A stretch of DNA of 64,000 nucleotides from Erythrobacter sp. BLCC-B19 (lineage in GTDB: Bacteria > Pseudomonadota > Alphaproteobacteria > Sphingomonadales > Sphingomonadaceae), in contig NZ_CP117516.1 in assembly GCF_028621955.1 (NCBI RefSeq), positions 434,001 through 498,000 of the forward strand. Direction: 5' to 3'. Position 1 is the stretch's first letter; each line of letters opens with the position of its first letter. The notes beneath the pieces were generated by a model. The model had not been told where the DNA came from and ran no database searches. It saw only the letters and a program-made list of their open reading frames with translations. Position numbers and translations under genes: made by a program. Of the stretch, positions 40,757 through 49,305 are shown piece by piece.

Positions 40757-41457
40757 TCCGCCGCTTTTACAAGGATGTAACGCTCGCCAGCCAAGCGGGC
40801 GGGTTTCAGGTGATGCTGGATGCACGCGGCGTGAAGACCGTGGGCGGCGCACCCCAGATCGTCCCCACCCGTGCTTTGGCCGAGGCAATGGCAGCGGAAT
40901 GGGCGCGGCAGGGCGATAAGATCGACACTGCCAGTCTGCCGCTGCGGGATATGGCGGACTACGCCATCGACATCGTCGCTGCCGACCCGGCCAACGTGGC
41001 CGAGGGTCTGATCGCCTATGCCGAAACCGATACGCTGTGCTACCGCGCCGACCCGGACGAGCCGCTCCACGCGCGCCAGCAGGCCGTGTGGGAGCCGCTG
41101 CTGGCGGGTTTCGAGGCCGCCCACGGCATCACGCTGGTGCGGGTCAGCGGTGTCCTCCACCGCCCGCAGCCGCCCGAAAGCCTTGATGTGCTGCGCGCGC
41201 GGCTGCTGACGCTGCCACCTTTCGTGCTGGCAGGGGTCGAGGCGATGACCAAGCTGGCCGCCTCGCTGGTCACAGCGCTCGCCGCGCTCGATGCTGCGCT
41301 CGAGGATGAACCGCGCGCCTTGTGGCAGGCGGTGTGCCTCGAAGAAGAATGGCAGGCTGACCTGTGGGGCCGCGACTGGGAGGCCGAGGAACGCCGCGAA
41401 CGGCGCGAGGCGGATTTCCTGCGCGCCTGTGCCTTTGCGCGGTTGGCGAAAACCTAG
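40753..41457 (+). CDS. ATP12-family F1-ATPase assembly chaperone
   Basis: A 234-residue protein matching the ATP12 chaperone family. It starts RRFYKDVTLASQAGGFQVMLD, has TRALAEAMAAEWARQGDKID and DTLCYRADPDEPLHARQQAVWEPLL, and ends in an acidic-basic helix. In mitochondria ATP12 binds F1 alpha subunits before assembly; alphaproteobacteria carry a homologue. ATG 40753 overlaps the preceding stop. It is the last gene of the crcB operon and ends just before repeat copy B. Confidence 0.92.
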   Translation: MIRRFYKDVTLASQAGGFQVMLDARGVKTVGGAPQIVPTRALAEAMAAEWARQGDKIDTASLPLRDMADYAIDIVAADPANVAEGLIAYAETDTLCYRADPDEPLHARQQAVWEPLLAGFEAAHGITLVRVSGVLHRPQPPESLDVLRARLLTLPPFVLAGVEAMTKLAASLVTALAALDAALEDEPRALWQAVCLEEEWQADLWGRDWEAEERRERREADFLRACAFARLAKT

Positions 41458-41463
41458 AAACAT

Positions 41464-41582
41464 CCGTTCGTGCTGAGCTTGTCGAAGCACTGCACTGATT
41501 GACCGGAGCGGTCAGGCCAAAAGGAAGAACAGCCGTTGACGCTGCGCGTCAGCTTCGCTTCCGACAAGCTCAGGGCGAACGG
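41464..41582. repeat. Interspersed inverted repeat, copy B
   Basis: A second copy of the element at 35960. The left arm (41464-41487) is identical to copy A over 24 bases. The right arm (41558-41582) is the same with one inserted base. The 70-base interior differs from copy A and contains its own small hairpin (GACGC/GCGTC). It sits between the convergent ATP12 and lipoprotein genes. Confidence 0.85.
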
Positions 41583-41591
41583 ATTTGAGAG

Positions 41592-42197
41592 CTAACCCCC
41601 CGCCACCCAATCCGCCACTTCGCCTGCGACCTTGTTCGCCGCCGTGTTGAGCGCCGCGCCGACCGCGCGGGTATCAGCCGTTACACCGCCCTCGCGCGCT
41701 TCAAAGCGGCGCGTGGCGACCTTGCCGTCCTTATCGATCCGAACCGCATCGAACCGCACCACCGCTTCGGAGGTCTGCGCTTCATAGCCCATCTCGATCA
41801 GCGTGCCGCGCACCGTCACGCTTGCAAGGGTTGCGGTGCTGTCGCCATCGACCACCATCGCGCCTCCGCGCGCCCGGATCGTCTCGCCCACCAGACGGCG
41901 GAACAGGCGGGCGGGCTTTTCGACCCAGAAGGCCTCGGCCAGATAGGCGAGTTCGGTATCGCTCACCGCGACCGGCACGCGCAGCACATCGAGCTTGGCC
42001 GGGGTGTCGAAGCTGAGCACCGCGATCACGGGCTGATCGGCGCTGCCGGGGCCGGGGCCGGCGGGTGCGCTGGCGGTGGGGCTCAAGGTCAAAAGGCTCG
42101 CGGGCGGCTCTCCGCCGAGGCTGATGCAGCCCGATAGCGCCAGCATGGGGGCCAGCAGCAGCGGGGCGATGATGAGGGGCCGTTTGGTCATGCGCAT
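41592..42197 (-). CDS. ABC-transport auxiliary lipoprotein (PqiC/MlaD-associated)
   Basis: A 201-residue lipoprotein with lipobox LSGC (Cys24). It has the auxiliary-component fold (VIAVLSFDTPAKLDVLRVPVAV, ELAYLAEAFWVEKPARLFRRL). Such proteins partner MCE systems, probably at the outer membrane. ATG 42197 is preceded by GGACAATG and comes 4 bases after the MCE gene stop, so it is the last gene of the lipid-transport operon. Confidence 0.88.
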   Translation of the reverse strand: MRMTKRPLIIAPLLLAPMLALSGCISLGGEPPASLLTLSPTASAPAGPGPGSADQPVIAVLSFDTPAKLDVLRVPVAVSDTELAYLAEAFWVEKPARLFRRLVGETIRARGGAMVVDGDSTATLASVTVRGTLIEMGYEAQTSEAVVRFDAVRIDKDGKVATRRFEAREGGVTADTRAVGAALNTAANKVAGEVADWVAGG

Positions 42198-42201
42198 CGC
42201 A

Positions 42202-43158
42202 TCATTGTCCTTTGGGCTTGTAGTCGGGCAGCGACTTGCCGCCCACCAGCGCACCGGCGCCTTCGCTTTCGAGCTTTTCGGTGATCGAACGCAGCGCCCG
42301 GCTGGTGGCGCGCAGGTCTTCCAATGTCGCTTCGGCGGCAGGCAGCGTGGTGGTGCGCAGCTGGCGTGCGGCAGGCCGCGTGTCCTCCAGCGTCGCCGAA
42401 AGCGAGGCGAGCGCGGCATTGGCGCTCTTCATCGTCTCGCGCAGCTCCTTGGCCAGCGGCTCGCCTTCCTTCTTGAGCAGGCCGTCCGTGGTCGCTGCCA
42501 GCTTTTCATAGGCGTCGAGCGCCTCGTTGAATTCCGTCATGGTGGTGCGGAATTCCTTGAGATTGGCGGTCAGTTCGGGCGTCGCATCGGCCAGCCCGCC
42601 GGTCAGGCGGTTGGTGTTCTTGAGGATGCCTGCCAGCTCCTCCTGATTTTCCGGGCCGAGGATGGTGTTCAATTGCTCGGTCAGGGTCGCAAGGCGTTCC
42701 AGCAGCAGCGGCGCGTTGGCGACGATCTCGCCAAAGCCGCCGCGTCCCGGCGGGATCACCGGGCGGCCTTCGGGGCAGGCGGTGGTCTCGCAGGTGATCG
42801 GCGGATTATCCTTGCGCGCGCCATCGAGCAGGATGGTCGACACACCGGTAAAGCTCGCCTGAATGGTCGCCTGCGTGCCGACGAGGATCGGCACATCATC
42901 CTTCACCTTGATCCGCACGCGCACGAATTCGGGGTTGCCCTTGGCCAGCGCGATCTCGGTCACCTGCCCCACCGGCACCCCGGCAAAGCTGACCTGGCTG
43001 CCATTGGCGAGCCCTGAGACCGACTGGTTGTAGAAGATGTCGTATTCGTCCTTCGCGCCTTCACCAAGGCGCGCGATCCAGACGATGAAGGCCGCCAGCA
43101 TCGCCAGCAGCACCAGCGTTACCGCACCGACCCACAGATGATTGGCTCTGGTTTCCAT
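42202..43158 (-). CDS. MCE/MlaD-family lipid-transport substrate-binding protein
   Basis: A 318-residue protein with one N-terminal membrane helix (about 9-30). The MCE domain (about 38-115) includes FYNQSVSGLANGSQVSFAGVPVGQV. A long helical region (about 145-300) could form the hydrophobic tunnel of a hexamer. This matches MlaD-type proteins that carry phospholipids between membranes, with a longer C-terminus than E. coli MlaD. It is the third gene of the operon. Confidence 0.92.
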   Translation of the reverse strand: METRANHLWVGAVTLVLLAMLAAFIVWIARLGEGAKDEYDIFYNQSVSGLANGSQVSFAGVPVGQVTEIALAKGNPEFVRVRIKVKDDVPILVGTQATIQASFTGVSTILLDGARKDNPPITCETTACPEGRPVIPPGRGGFGEIVANAPLLLERLATLTEQLNTILGPENQEELAGILKNTNRLTGGLADATPELTANLKEFRTTMTEFNEALDAYEKLAATTDGLLKKEGEPLAKELRETMKSANAALASLSATLEDTRPAARQLRTTTLPAAEATLEDLRATSRALRSITEKLESEGAGALVGGKSLPDYKPKGQ

Positions 43159-43209
43159 GTGCGTGTCCCTATGCCGCCGCCCGGGCGGATGTGTCCAACA
43201 TTATCCGGC

Positions 43210-44016
43210 TCATGGCACATCCCTGAGGTGCGAGGCATGGGCGGCGCGGCCGCGCGGGCCGTTGAAATATTCCTCGATCCACGGGTGCCCGGTGGCGATC
43301 AGTTCGGGGATGGTGCCGACGGCAATGATGCGCTTGTCGGCGATCACCGCCACCCGGTCGCAGATTTCGTAAAGCGTATCGAGATCGTGGGTGATGAGGA
43401 ACACTGTGAGGCCCAGCGTCTCCTTCAGGTCGCGGGTCAGCCGGTCGAACTTGGCCGCGCCGATCGGGTCGAGGCCCGCGGTCGGCTCGTCAAGGAACAG
43501 CAGCTCCGGATCGAGCGCCAGCGCGCGTGCCAGCCCGGCGCGCTTCTTCATCCCGCCCGACAATTCGGATGGATATTTCGCCACCGCCTCTTCCGGCAGG
43601 CCGGTGAGGATCACCTTGTAGCGCGCGATCTCGGCGCGCAGCTGGGGGGAGAGGTCGGGGTAATATTTCTTGAGCGGCACCTCGACATTCTCGCCCACCG
43701 TCAGGGTCGAAAACAGCGCCCCGCCCTGAAACAGCACGCCCCAGCGCCGCCTGACGCCGATGCCCTGTTCGAGGTCGCTTTCGGTGATGCAGCGCCCCAG
43801 CACGTCGATCCGCCCGGCCTCGGGCCGCTGGAGCCCGATGATCGAGCGCATCAGCACCGATTTGCCCGTCCCCGACCCGCCGACCACGCCGAGGATCTCG
43901 CCCCGGCGCACGGTGAGGTCGAGCCCGTCGTGCACGGCAATATCGCCGAAGCGGTTGACCAGCCCCTCGATCACGATGGGCGGCGTATCGTCGTCGGGAT
44001 GGTCAAAGACGCGCAT
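43210..44016 (-). CDS. MlaF-like ABC transporter ATPase
   Basis: A 268-residue ATPase with all motifs: Walker A GGSGTGKS (46-53), signature LSGGMKKR, Walker B LLFLDEPTAGLD and switch histidine in LITHDLD. The DEPTAGLDPI text and phospholipid-type Q-loop region FQGGALFSTLTV are typical of MlaF. It energises phospholipid trafficking. It starts 3 bases after the permease stop. Confidence 0.94.
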   Translation of the reverse strand: MRVFDHPDDDTPPIVIEGLVNRFGDIAVHDGLDLTVRRGEILGVVGGSGTGKSVLMRSIIGLQRPEAGRIDVLGRCITESDLEQGIGVRRRWGVLFQGGALFSTLTVGENVEVPLKKYYPDLSPQLRAEIARYKVILTGLPEEAVAKYPSELSGGMKKRAGLARALALDPELLFLDEPTAGLDPIGAAKFDRLTRDLKETLGLTVFLITHDLDTLYEICDRVAVIADKRIIAVGTIPELIATGHPWIEEYFNGPRGRAAHASHLRDVP

Positions 44017-44019
44017 CGC

Positions 44020-45132
44020 TCAGCCCCACCCGATTTCGGTGAAGAACACCGCGAAGAAGGCGTCGAGCACGATCACTGCAAAGATCGCCGAGACCACCGC
44101 CATGGTGGTGCGCCGCCCGACCTCTTCGGAATTGCCGCGCACCTGCAGGCCGTTGAAGCAGCCCGCCAGCGCCACGATCAGCCCGAACACCGGCGCCTTG
44201 ATCAGCCCCACCCACAGGTCATGTTCGGGCACCACTTCCTGAATCCGCGACAGGAACGTCCAGAACGGGATATTGAGCGTGAGGTCGCCCACCACCGCCC
44301 CGCCGATGATCGCCATCAGCGAGGAATAGAAGCCCAGCAGCACCATCATGAAGGTCGCCGCCAGGATGCGCGGGATCACCAGCACCTCGATGGGAGAGAT
44401 GCCGATGGTGCGCATCGCGTCGATCTCTTCGGTCAGCTTCATCGTGCCGAGCTGCGCGGCAAAGGCGCTGCCCGATCGACCGGCGACCATGATCGCGGTC
44501 ATCAGCACGCCGAGTTCGCGCAAGGTGATGCGCCCGACGAGGTTCACCGTCAGCGCCTCGGCCCCGAACTGCTCGAGCTGCACCGAGCCCTGCTGGGCAA
44601 TGACGATGCCGATCAGGAAGCTCATCAAGCCGATGATCGGCAGCGCGGTGACGCCGACCAGCTCCATCTGGTGCACCAGCGCTTTGATCGGAAAACGCGA
44701 GGGATGGCGCAGCAGGCTGCCGCAGCCGATCAGGATCTGCCCGAAGAAGCCGACCACGCGGTAGATCCCGCCGCGCGCGCCGAACACCTTTTCGCCCACC
44801 GCAAGCGGCACGCGCTCCCACACCGGCGGGCGATCCGGGTGCATGGGGCCATCGGCATCGATCCCGCGCACGGCTTCGAGCAGCCGCTCGGCCGCTGGGC
44901 TTGCGCCGGTGATCTCGCTGTCATGCTGATGCGCCAGGCGGCACACGACCCAGGCGCCGACCGTGTCGATTTCATCCACGGCGGCGATGTCGACGCTGCC
45001 GAGCGGCTCGGCGATCGCCTTCAACTGCGGTTCGATGGCGGCGATGCTGGCCAGGGTCAGCTGTCCTGACAGCACCAGCCGCGCGGCCCCTTCCCCTGCT
45101 GGCTCCAGCGAATATTGCGCGGCTTGCTGCAT
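44020..45132 (-). CDS. MlaE-like permease with N-terminal STAS domain
   Basis: A 370-residue permease. Residues about 1-95 form a STAS-like domain ([20 protein letters not shown]). The rest is an MlaE permease with [58 protein letters not shown] and the motif [14 protein letters not shown] 45132 is the natural start. In E. coli the STAS protein MlaB is separate; here it is fused. It is first in the lipid-transport operon, diverging from valS by 119 bases. Confidence 0.93.
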   Translation of the reverse strand: MQQAAQYSLEPAGEGAARLVLSGQLTLASIAAIEPQLKAIAEPLGSVDIAAVDEIDTVGAWVVCRLAHQHDSEITGASPAAERLLEAVRGIDADGPMHPDRPPVWERVPLAVGEKVFGARGGIYRVVGFFGQILIGCGSLLRHPSRFPIKALVHQMELVGVTALPIIGLMSFLIGIVIAQQGSVQLEQFGAEALTVNLVGRITLRELGVLMTAIMVAGRSGSAFAAQLGTMKLTEEIDAMRTIGISPIEVLVIPRILAATFMMVLLGFYSSLMAIIGGAVVGDLTLNIPFWTFLSRIQEVVPEHDLWVGLIKAPVFGLIVALAGCFNGLQVRGNSEEVGRRTTMAVVSAIFAVIVLDAFFAVFFTEIGWG

Positions 45133-45251
45133 CGGGATCAGGCTATGGGGTGATTTTCCGCCGCCGACAAGGCTCTCGCGGCCAGTTGCAGGCGCGCCTT
45201 GCTCGCGCCGTCGCTCTCTCAATCACATTGCATCGCAACAAGGGTGCTGGC

Positions 45252-47999
45252 ATGGCGCGGCCTATCATGAGCGACACCTTGCCCACCACTTTCGACCCCG
45301 CTGCCATCGAAGCGCGCTGGTATTCCCACTGGGAGACGAACGGCCTGTTCCGGCCCGATCGCCCCGAGGCGGAGGCCTATACCATCGTCAACCCGCCGCC
45401 CAACGTGACGGGGAGCCTCCACATCGGCCACGCGCTCGACAACACGCTGCAGGACGTGGTGATCCGCTATGAGCGCCTGCGCGGGAAAGACGCGCTGTGG
45501 GTCGTGGGCACCGACCACGCAGGCATCGCGACCCAGATGGTGGTCGAGCGCCAGATGGAGGCACGGCAGGACAAGCGCACCAACTACTCGCGCGAGGCCT
45601 TTGTCGAGAAGGTGTGGGAGTGGAAGGCCGAAAGCGGCGGCACCATCACCAACCAGCTGCGCCGCTTGGGCTGCTCGATGGACTGGAGCCGCGAGCAGTT
45701 CACGATGGACCCGCACTTTACCAAGGCGGTGATCAAGACCTTCGTCGACCTCTACAATGATGGCCTCATCTACCGCGACAAGCGGCTGGTGAACTGGGAC
45801 CCGAAACTCAAGACCGCGATCAGCGACCTTGAGGTGGAAACCCAGACCATCGCGGGGAGCTTCTGGCACTTCAAATACCCGCTCGCCGACGGCGCAACCC
45901 TGCCCGATGGCCGCGATTATCTCGAAGTCGCCACCACTCGCCCCGAGACGATGCTCGCCGACATGGCGGTGGCGGTGAACCCGGCTGATCCGCGTTATCA
46001 GAGCGTGGTCGGCAAGTTCGTTGTGCTGCCGCTCACCGGCCGCCGCATCCCGGTGATCGCGGACGAGCACGCCGACCCCGAGTTGGGGAGCGGCTGCGTC
46101 AAGATCACGCCGGGGCACGATTTCAATGACTTCGAAGTGGGCAAGCGCGCCGGGATAGCGGCTGGCGAAATGCTCAATATGCTCGATGCCGAGGCCAACG
46201 TCTGCCAGACCGCTGACGGGCTGGTGCCGGAAGAGTTCCTCGGCCTCCACCGCTTCAAGCGCGACGGCTTGGACGGCGCGCGCGAGCTGGTGGTCGCGCG
46301 GATGAAGGCGCTTGGCCTCCTGATCCCGCACATCACCAAGGACAAGGAAGGCAACCCCGTCGAGCACGACGCCGAACCGCGCCAGATCGCCACCCCCTTC
46401 GGCGACCGCGGCGGCGTGGTGATCGAGCCGTGGCTCACCGACCAGTGGTATGTGAACGCCGCGGAACTCGCCAAGAAGCCGATCGAAGCGGTGCGCAGCG
46501 GCGACATCCAGATCGTGCCCAAGACGTGGGAGAAGACCTTCTTCAACTGGATGGAGAACATCCAGCCGTGGTGCGTCTCGCGCCAGCTGTGGTGGGGGCA
46601 CCGGATTCCGGCGTGGTTTGCCGATGATGGCCGCTGCTTCGTCGCCGAAACCGCCGAGGCCGCGCAGGCGCTCGCTGGCGAAGGCGTGGCGCTGCGTCAG
46701 GACGAGGACGTGCTCGACACCTGGTTCTCCAGCGCCCTGTGGCCCTTCGCCACGCTGGGGTGGCCGGAGAACGGCGCGCCGCTCCTCACAAAACACTTCC
46801 CCAACAGCCTCCTCATCTCCGGCTTCGACATCCTGTTCTTCTGGGATGCGCGGATGATGATGATGGGCTTCTACAACATGGGCCAGAAGCCCTGGGACAC
46901 GCTCTACCTCCACGGCCTCGTGCGCGCGGCCGATGGCGCGAAGATGTCGAAGTCCAAGGGCAATGTGGTCGATCCGCTCGGCCTGATCGACCAATACGGG
47001 GCCGATGCGCTGCGCTTCTTCATGGCGGCAATGGAGAGCCAGGGCCGCGACATCAAGATGGATGAAAAGCGGGTCGAGGGTTACCGCAACTTTGCCACCA
47101 AGCTGTGGAACGCGGCGCGCTTCTGCCAGTCGAACGGGATCGGTGCGTCCGACACGGTCAAGGCTCCCACGGCCCGTCTCGCCGCCAACCAGTGGATCAT
47201 CGGCGAAGTCGCGGCCTGCGTTGCCGAGATCGAAAAGGCGATGGCCGACCTGCGCTTCGACGCGGCGGCCAATGCGATCTACCAGTTCACGTGGAGCAAG
47301 TTCTGCGACTGGTATCTGGAGCTGATCAAGCCGGTCTTCGCGGGTGACGCCGACAGCCCGCCGGCGGTGGAAACCCGTGCGGTCGCCGGGTGGGCACTCG
47401 ACCAGATCCTCGTCATGCTCCACCCCTTCATGCCCTTCATCACCGAAGAGCTGTGGCACAAGCTGGGCGCGCGCGATTACGAGCTGATCGTGGCGCAGTG
47501 GCCCAAGCCGGAAGCTGAGGTGAGCAAGGAAGCGACCGACGCGATCGACTGGGTGATCGACCTCACCACCAGCACCCGCAGCGCCAAGAACGAACTCGGC
47601 ATCGCCCCGGGTGCGAAGCTGGCGGCGTGGCTGGCGGCACCTTCCGATGTGGCGGCACGCACCATCGAGCGCTCGTCAGCGGCCATCGAGCGCCTCGCGC
47701 GCCTCACCCCCGTGCACCTAGGCGAAGCACCCGCTGGCCCCGCGATGCAGGTGACCGCGGGCGAGGATGTTTTCGTGATTCCCTTGGAAGGGATCGTCGA
47801 CATCGCGGCGGAGAAGGCGCGGCTCGAAAAGGCGCTGGCGACCAGCACCAAGGAAGCCAAGAGCCTCGAAGGCCGCCTGTCCAACCCCGCCTTCGCCGAG
47901 AAGGCCAAGCCCGAAGCCGTCGAGAAGGCCCGCGCCGATCTCGCCCATCACAAGGGCGAGGTCGAAAGGCTGACGGCAGCACTGGCGCGGCTGGGGTAG
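45252..47999 (+). CDS. valS: Valyl-tRNA synthetase
   Basis: A 915-residue class I synthetase. It has the HIGH-type motif LHIGHALDN (about 56-64), an editing domain around [11 protein letters not shown] and [31 protein letters not shown] at 564 onward, an anticodon-binding domain, and a C-terminal coiled coil ([21 protein letters not shown]). I chose ATG 45252 with AAGGGTGCTGG upstream; ATG 45267 is possible. It is monocistronic; a GC-rich hairpin follows at 48022. Confidence 0.97.
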   Translation: MARPIMSDTLPTTFDPAAIEARWYSHWETNGLFRPDRPEAEAYTIVNPPPNVTGSLHIGHALDNTLQDVVIRYERLRGKDALWVVGTDHAGIATQMVVERQMEARQDKRTNYSREAFVEKVWEWKAESGGTITNQLRRLGCSMDWSREQFTMDPHFTKAVIKTFVDLYNDGLIYRDKRLVNWDPKLKTAISDLEVETQTIAGSFWHFKYPLADGATLPDGRDYLEVATTRPETMLADMAVAVNPADPRYQSVVGKFVVLPLTGRRIPVIADEHADPELGSGCVKITPGHDFNDFEVGKRAGIAAGEMLNMLDAEANVCQTADGLVPEEFLGLHRFKRDGLDGARELVVARMKALGLLIPHITKDKEGNPVEHDAEPRQIATPFGDRGGVVIEPWLTDQWYVNAAELAKKPIEAVRSGDIQIVPKTWEKTFFNWMENIQPWCVSRQLWWGHRIPAWFADDGRCFVAETAEAAQALAGEGVALRQDEDVLDTWFSSALWPFATLGWPENGAPLLTKHFPNSLLISGFDILFFWDARMMMMGFYNMGQKPWDTLYLHGLVRAADGAKMSKSKGNVVDPLGLIDQYGADALRFFMAAMESQGRDIKMDEKRVEGYRNFATKLWNAARFCQSNGIGASDTVKAPTARLAANQWIIGEVAACVAEIEKAMADLRFDAAANAIYQFTWSKFCDWYLELIKPVFAGDADSPPAVETRAVAGWALDQILVMLHPFMPFITEELWHKLGARDYELIVAQWPKPEAEVSKEATDAIDWVIDLTTSTRSAKNELGIAPGAKLAAWLAAPSDVAARTIERSSAAIERLARLTPVHLGEAPAGPAMQVTAGEDVFVIPLEGIVDIAAEKARLEKALATSTKEAKSLEGRLSNPAFAEKAKPEAVEKARADLAHHKGEVERLTAALARLG

Positions 48000-48021
48000 C
48001 TTTACGCGCAATCCAAGCCAT

Positions 48022-48059
48022 CGCCCGGCCCAACGTCCGCTTTCAGGACAGGCCGGGCG
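48022..48059 (+). terminator. Possible valS terminator hairpin
   Basis: CGCCCGGCC and GGCCGGGCG form a 9-base stem, with an inner GTCC/GGAC pair, 22 bases past the valS stop. No T-run follows, so factor-independent termination is uncertain. Confidence 0.4.
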
Positions 48060-48110
48060 GTAGCGCCGTGACGGCAGATGGGTGGTTGGCTGCCGCCCAC
48101 CCTCGTCGTC

Positions 48111-48190
48111 TCCCCGGACTTGATCCGGGGCCCCGCTGCCTTTTTCCCGGTCGGCGTGCAAAAAAGCGGGGTCCCGGGTCAAGCCCGGGA
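48111..48190. repeat. Palindromic intergenic repeat in the valS-queE gap
   Basis: Two arms, TCCCCGGACTTGATCCGGGG (48111-48130) continuing CCCCGCT, and AGCGGGGTCCCGGGTC (48165-48180) continuing AAGCCCGGGA, can pair over about 25 bases around a 27-base interior. Each arm is itself partly palindromic. The core GTCAAGCCCGGG recurs near 59519, which marks it as an interspersed element. The 478-base gap 48000-48477 has no gene that I can support. Confidence 0.7.
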
Positions 48191-48408
48191 AGGCGGAGAG
48201 CAATGACCACTTCGAGGTCGTTTCCCGAACGGCAGCTTTCGGCAGAAAGCCCTCCTGCGCCGCCGTCGCCAGATCCATGGGCCGTGCAAATTTCCTACGC
48301 CGGCAAATCGTGGCATAGGCCGGATATGTCTTGTCGCTTCATCCCTCTTTCCGCGCGCACAGATTTTGTCCGTCCGCTTCGCAATTTCTTGACCAAGAAT
48401 CTGATTTT

Positions 48409-48451
48409 CAACAGGTTTCAAGCCTGTTGGGAAGGTGACACCGTGTCACCT
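48409..48451. promoter_or_regulatory. Double palindrome upstream of queE
   Basis: CAACAGG (48409-48415) and CCTGTTG (48424-48430) form one inverted repeat. Five bases later GGTGACACCGTGTCACC (48435-48451) is a 17-base palindrome with 8-base perfect arms. A further TTGTCAC follows at 48454-48460. TTGACC at 48389-48394 could be a -35 element. The second palindrome ends 26 bases before the queE ATG, a position that suggests an operator. Confidence 0.45.
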
Positions 48452-48477
48452 TTGTCACGCTTATTGCAGGCCGGCCA

Positions 48478-49212
48478 ATGAACCTCGCCCTTGCCACCGA
48501 CGACACCGGCGGGCCGGAGATTTTCGCCTCGCTTCAGGGTGAAGGGCCGAGCATGGGCGTCCCGGTCGCCTTTGTGCGGCTGTCGCGCTGCAACCTTGCC
48601 TGCACTTGGTGCGACACGGCCTATACTTGGCGTTTCGAGGGCGATAACCGGCCGCACCGCGATGGCGTGGCCTATGACCGCAAGGCCAATCAGGTGACGC
48701 TCTCGCCCGTAGAAACGGCGGAGCGGATCGCGGCGCTGGGCCAGACACGCCTTGTCATCACCGGGGGCGAGCCGCTGCTTCAGGCAGGCGCCTTGGCCGA
48801 AATGCTGGCGCACTTGCCCGATATCGCGGTGGAGATCGAAACCAACGGCACGGTCGCCCCGCCCGCCCGGCTCGATGTGCGGGTCGATCAGTACAATGTC
48901 AGCCCCAAGCTCTCGCACAGCGGCAACCCCGCCGATCTGGCGCTGATCCCCGAAAGGCTCGACGCATGGGCGAGCGAGCCGCGCGCCTTCCTCAAGTTCG
49001 TGATCGCCGCGCCGGCAGATGTGGACGAGGTGCTCGCCCTCCACGCCCGCTACCGCTTCCGGCCCGAACGCGTGTTCCTGATGGCCGAGGGGACGGACAG
49101 CGAAACGCTGCGGGCGCGGCAGGCGTGGCTATCGGACCTGTGCCTGAAGCACGGCTTCCGCATGAGCGACCGGATGCATATTCATTTGTATGGCGATACG
49201 CGAGGCACCTGA
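48478..49212 (+). CDS. queE: 7-carboxy-7-deazaguanine synthase
   Basis: A 244-residue radical-SAM enzyme of queuosine biosynthesis. The iron-sulphur cluster motif CNLACTWC gives Cys38, Cys42 and Cys45. EIFASLQGEGPSMGVPVAFVRLSRC, TGGEPLL and EIETNGT match QueE. It converts 6-carboxytetrahydropterin to 7-carboxy-7-deazaguanine. No other queuosine genes are adjacent. It ends 5 bases before a large palindromic element shared with the convergent ATPase gene. Confidence 0.95.
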   Translation: MNLALATDDTGGPEIFASLQGEGPSMGVPVAFVRLSRCNLACTWCDTAYTWRFEGDNRPHRDGVAYDRKANQVTLSPVETAERIAALGQTRLVITGGEPLLQAGALAEMLAHLPDIAVEIETNGTVAPPARLDVRVDQYNVSPKLSHSGNPADLALIPERLDAWASEPRAFLKFVIAAPADVDEVLALHARYRFRPERVFLMAEGTDSETLRARQAWLSDLCLKHGFRMSDRMHIHLYGDTRGT

Positions 49213-49217
49213 CAGGC

Positions 49218-49302
49218 CCACCCCCGACCCCTCCCGCAAGCGGGAGGGGAGGATCAGCGCCACCCAGTCCCCCTCCCGCTTGCGGGAGGGGTTAGGGGTG
49301 GG
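49218..49302. repeat. Large nested palindrome between queE and the HerA-like gene
   Basis: Two 34-base arms (49218-49251 and 49269-49302) pair with few mismatches. Each arm contains its own hairpin (CTCCCGCAAGCGGGAG and CTCCCGCTTGCGGGAG), so it could form one long stem or a cruciform with two stems. It fills almost the whole gap between the convergent genes and probably ends both transcripts. Similar elements are common in alphaproteobacterial genomes. Confidence 0.75.
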
Positions 49303-49305
49303 AAC

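Noticed and set aside
48395..48477. PreQ1 riboswitch before queE
   Set aside because: The region has palindromes but not the small H-type pseudoknot aptamer with its A-rich tail.
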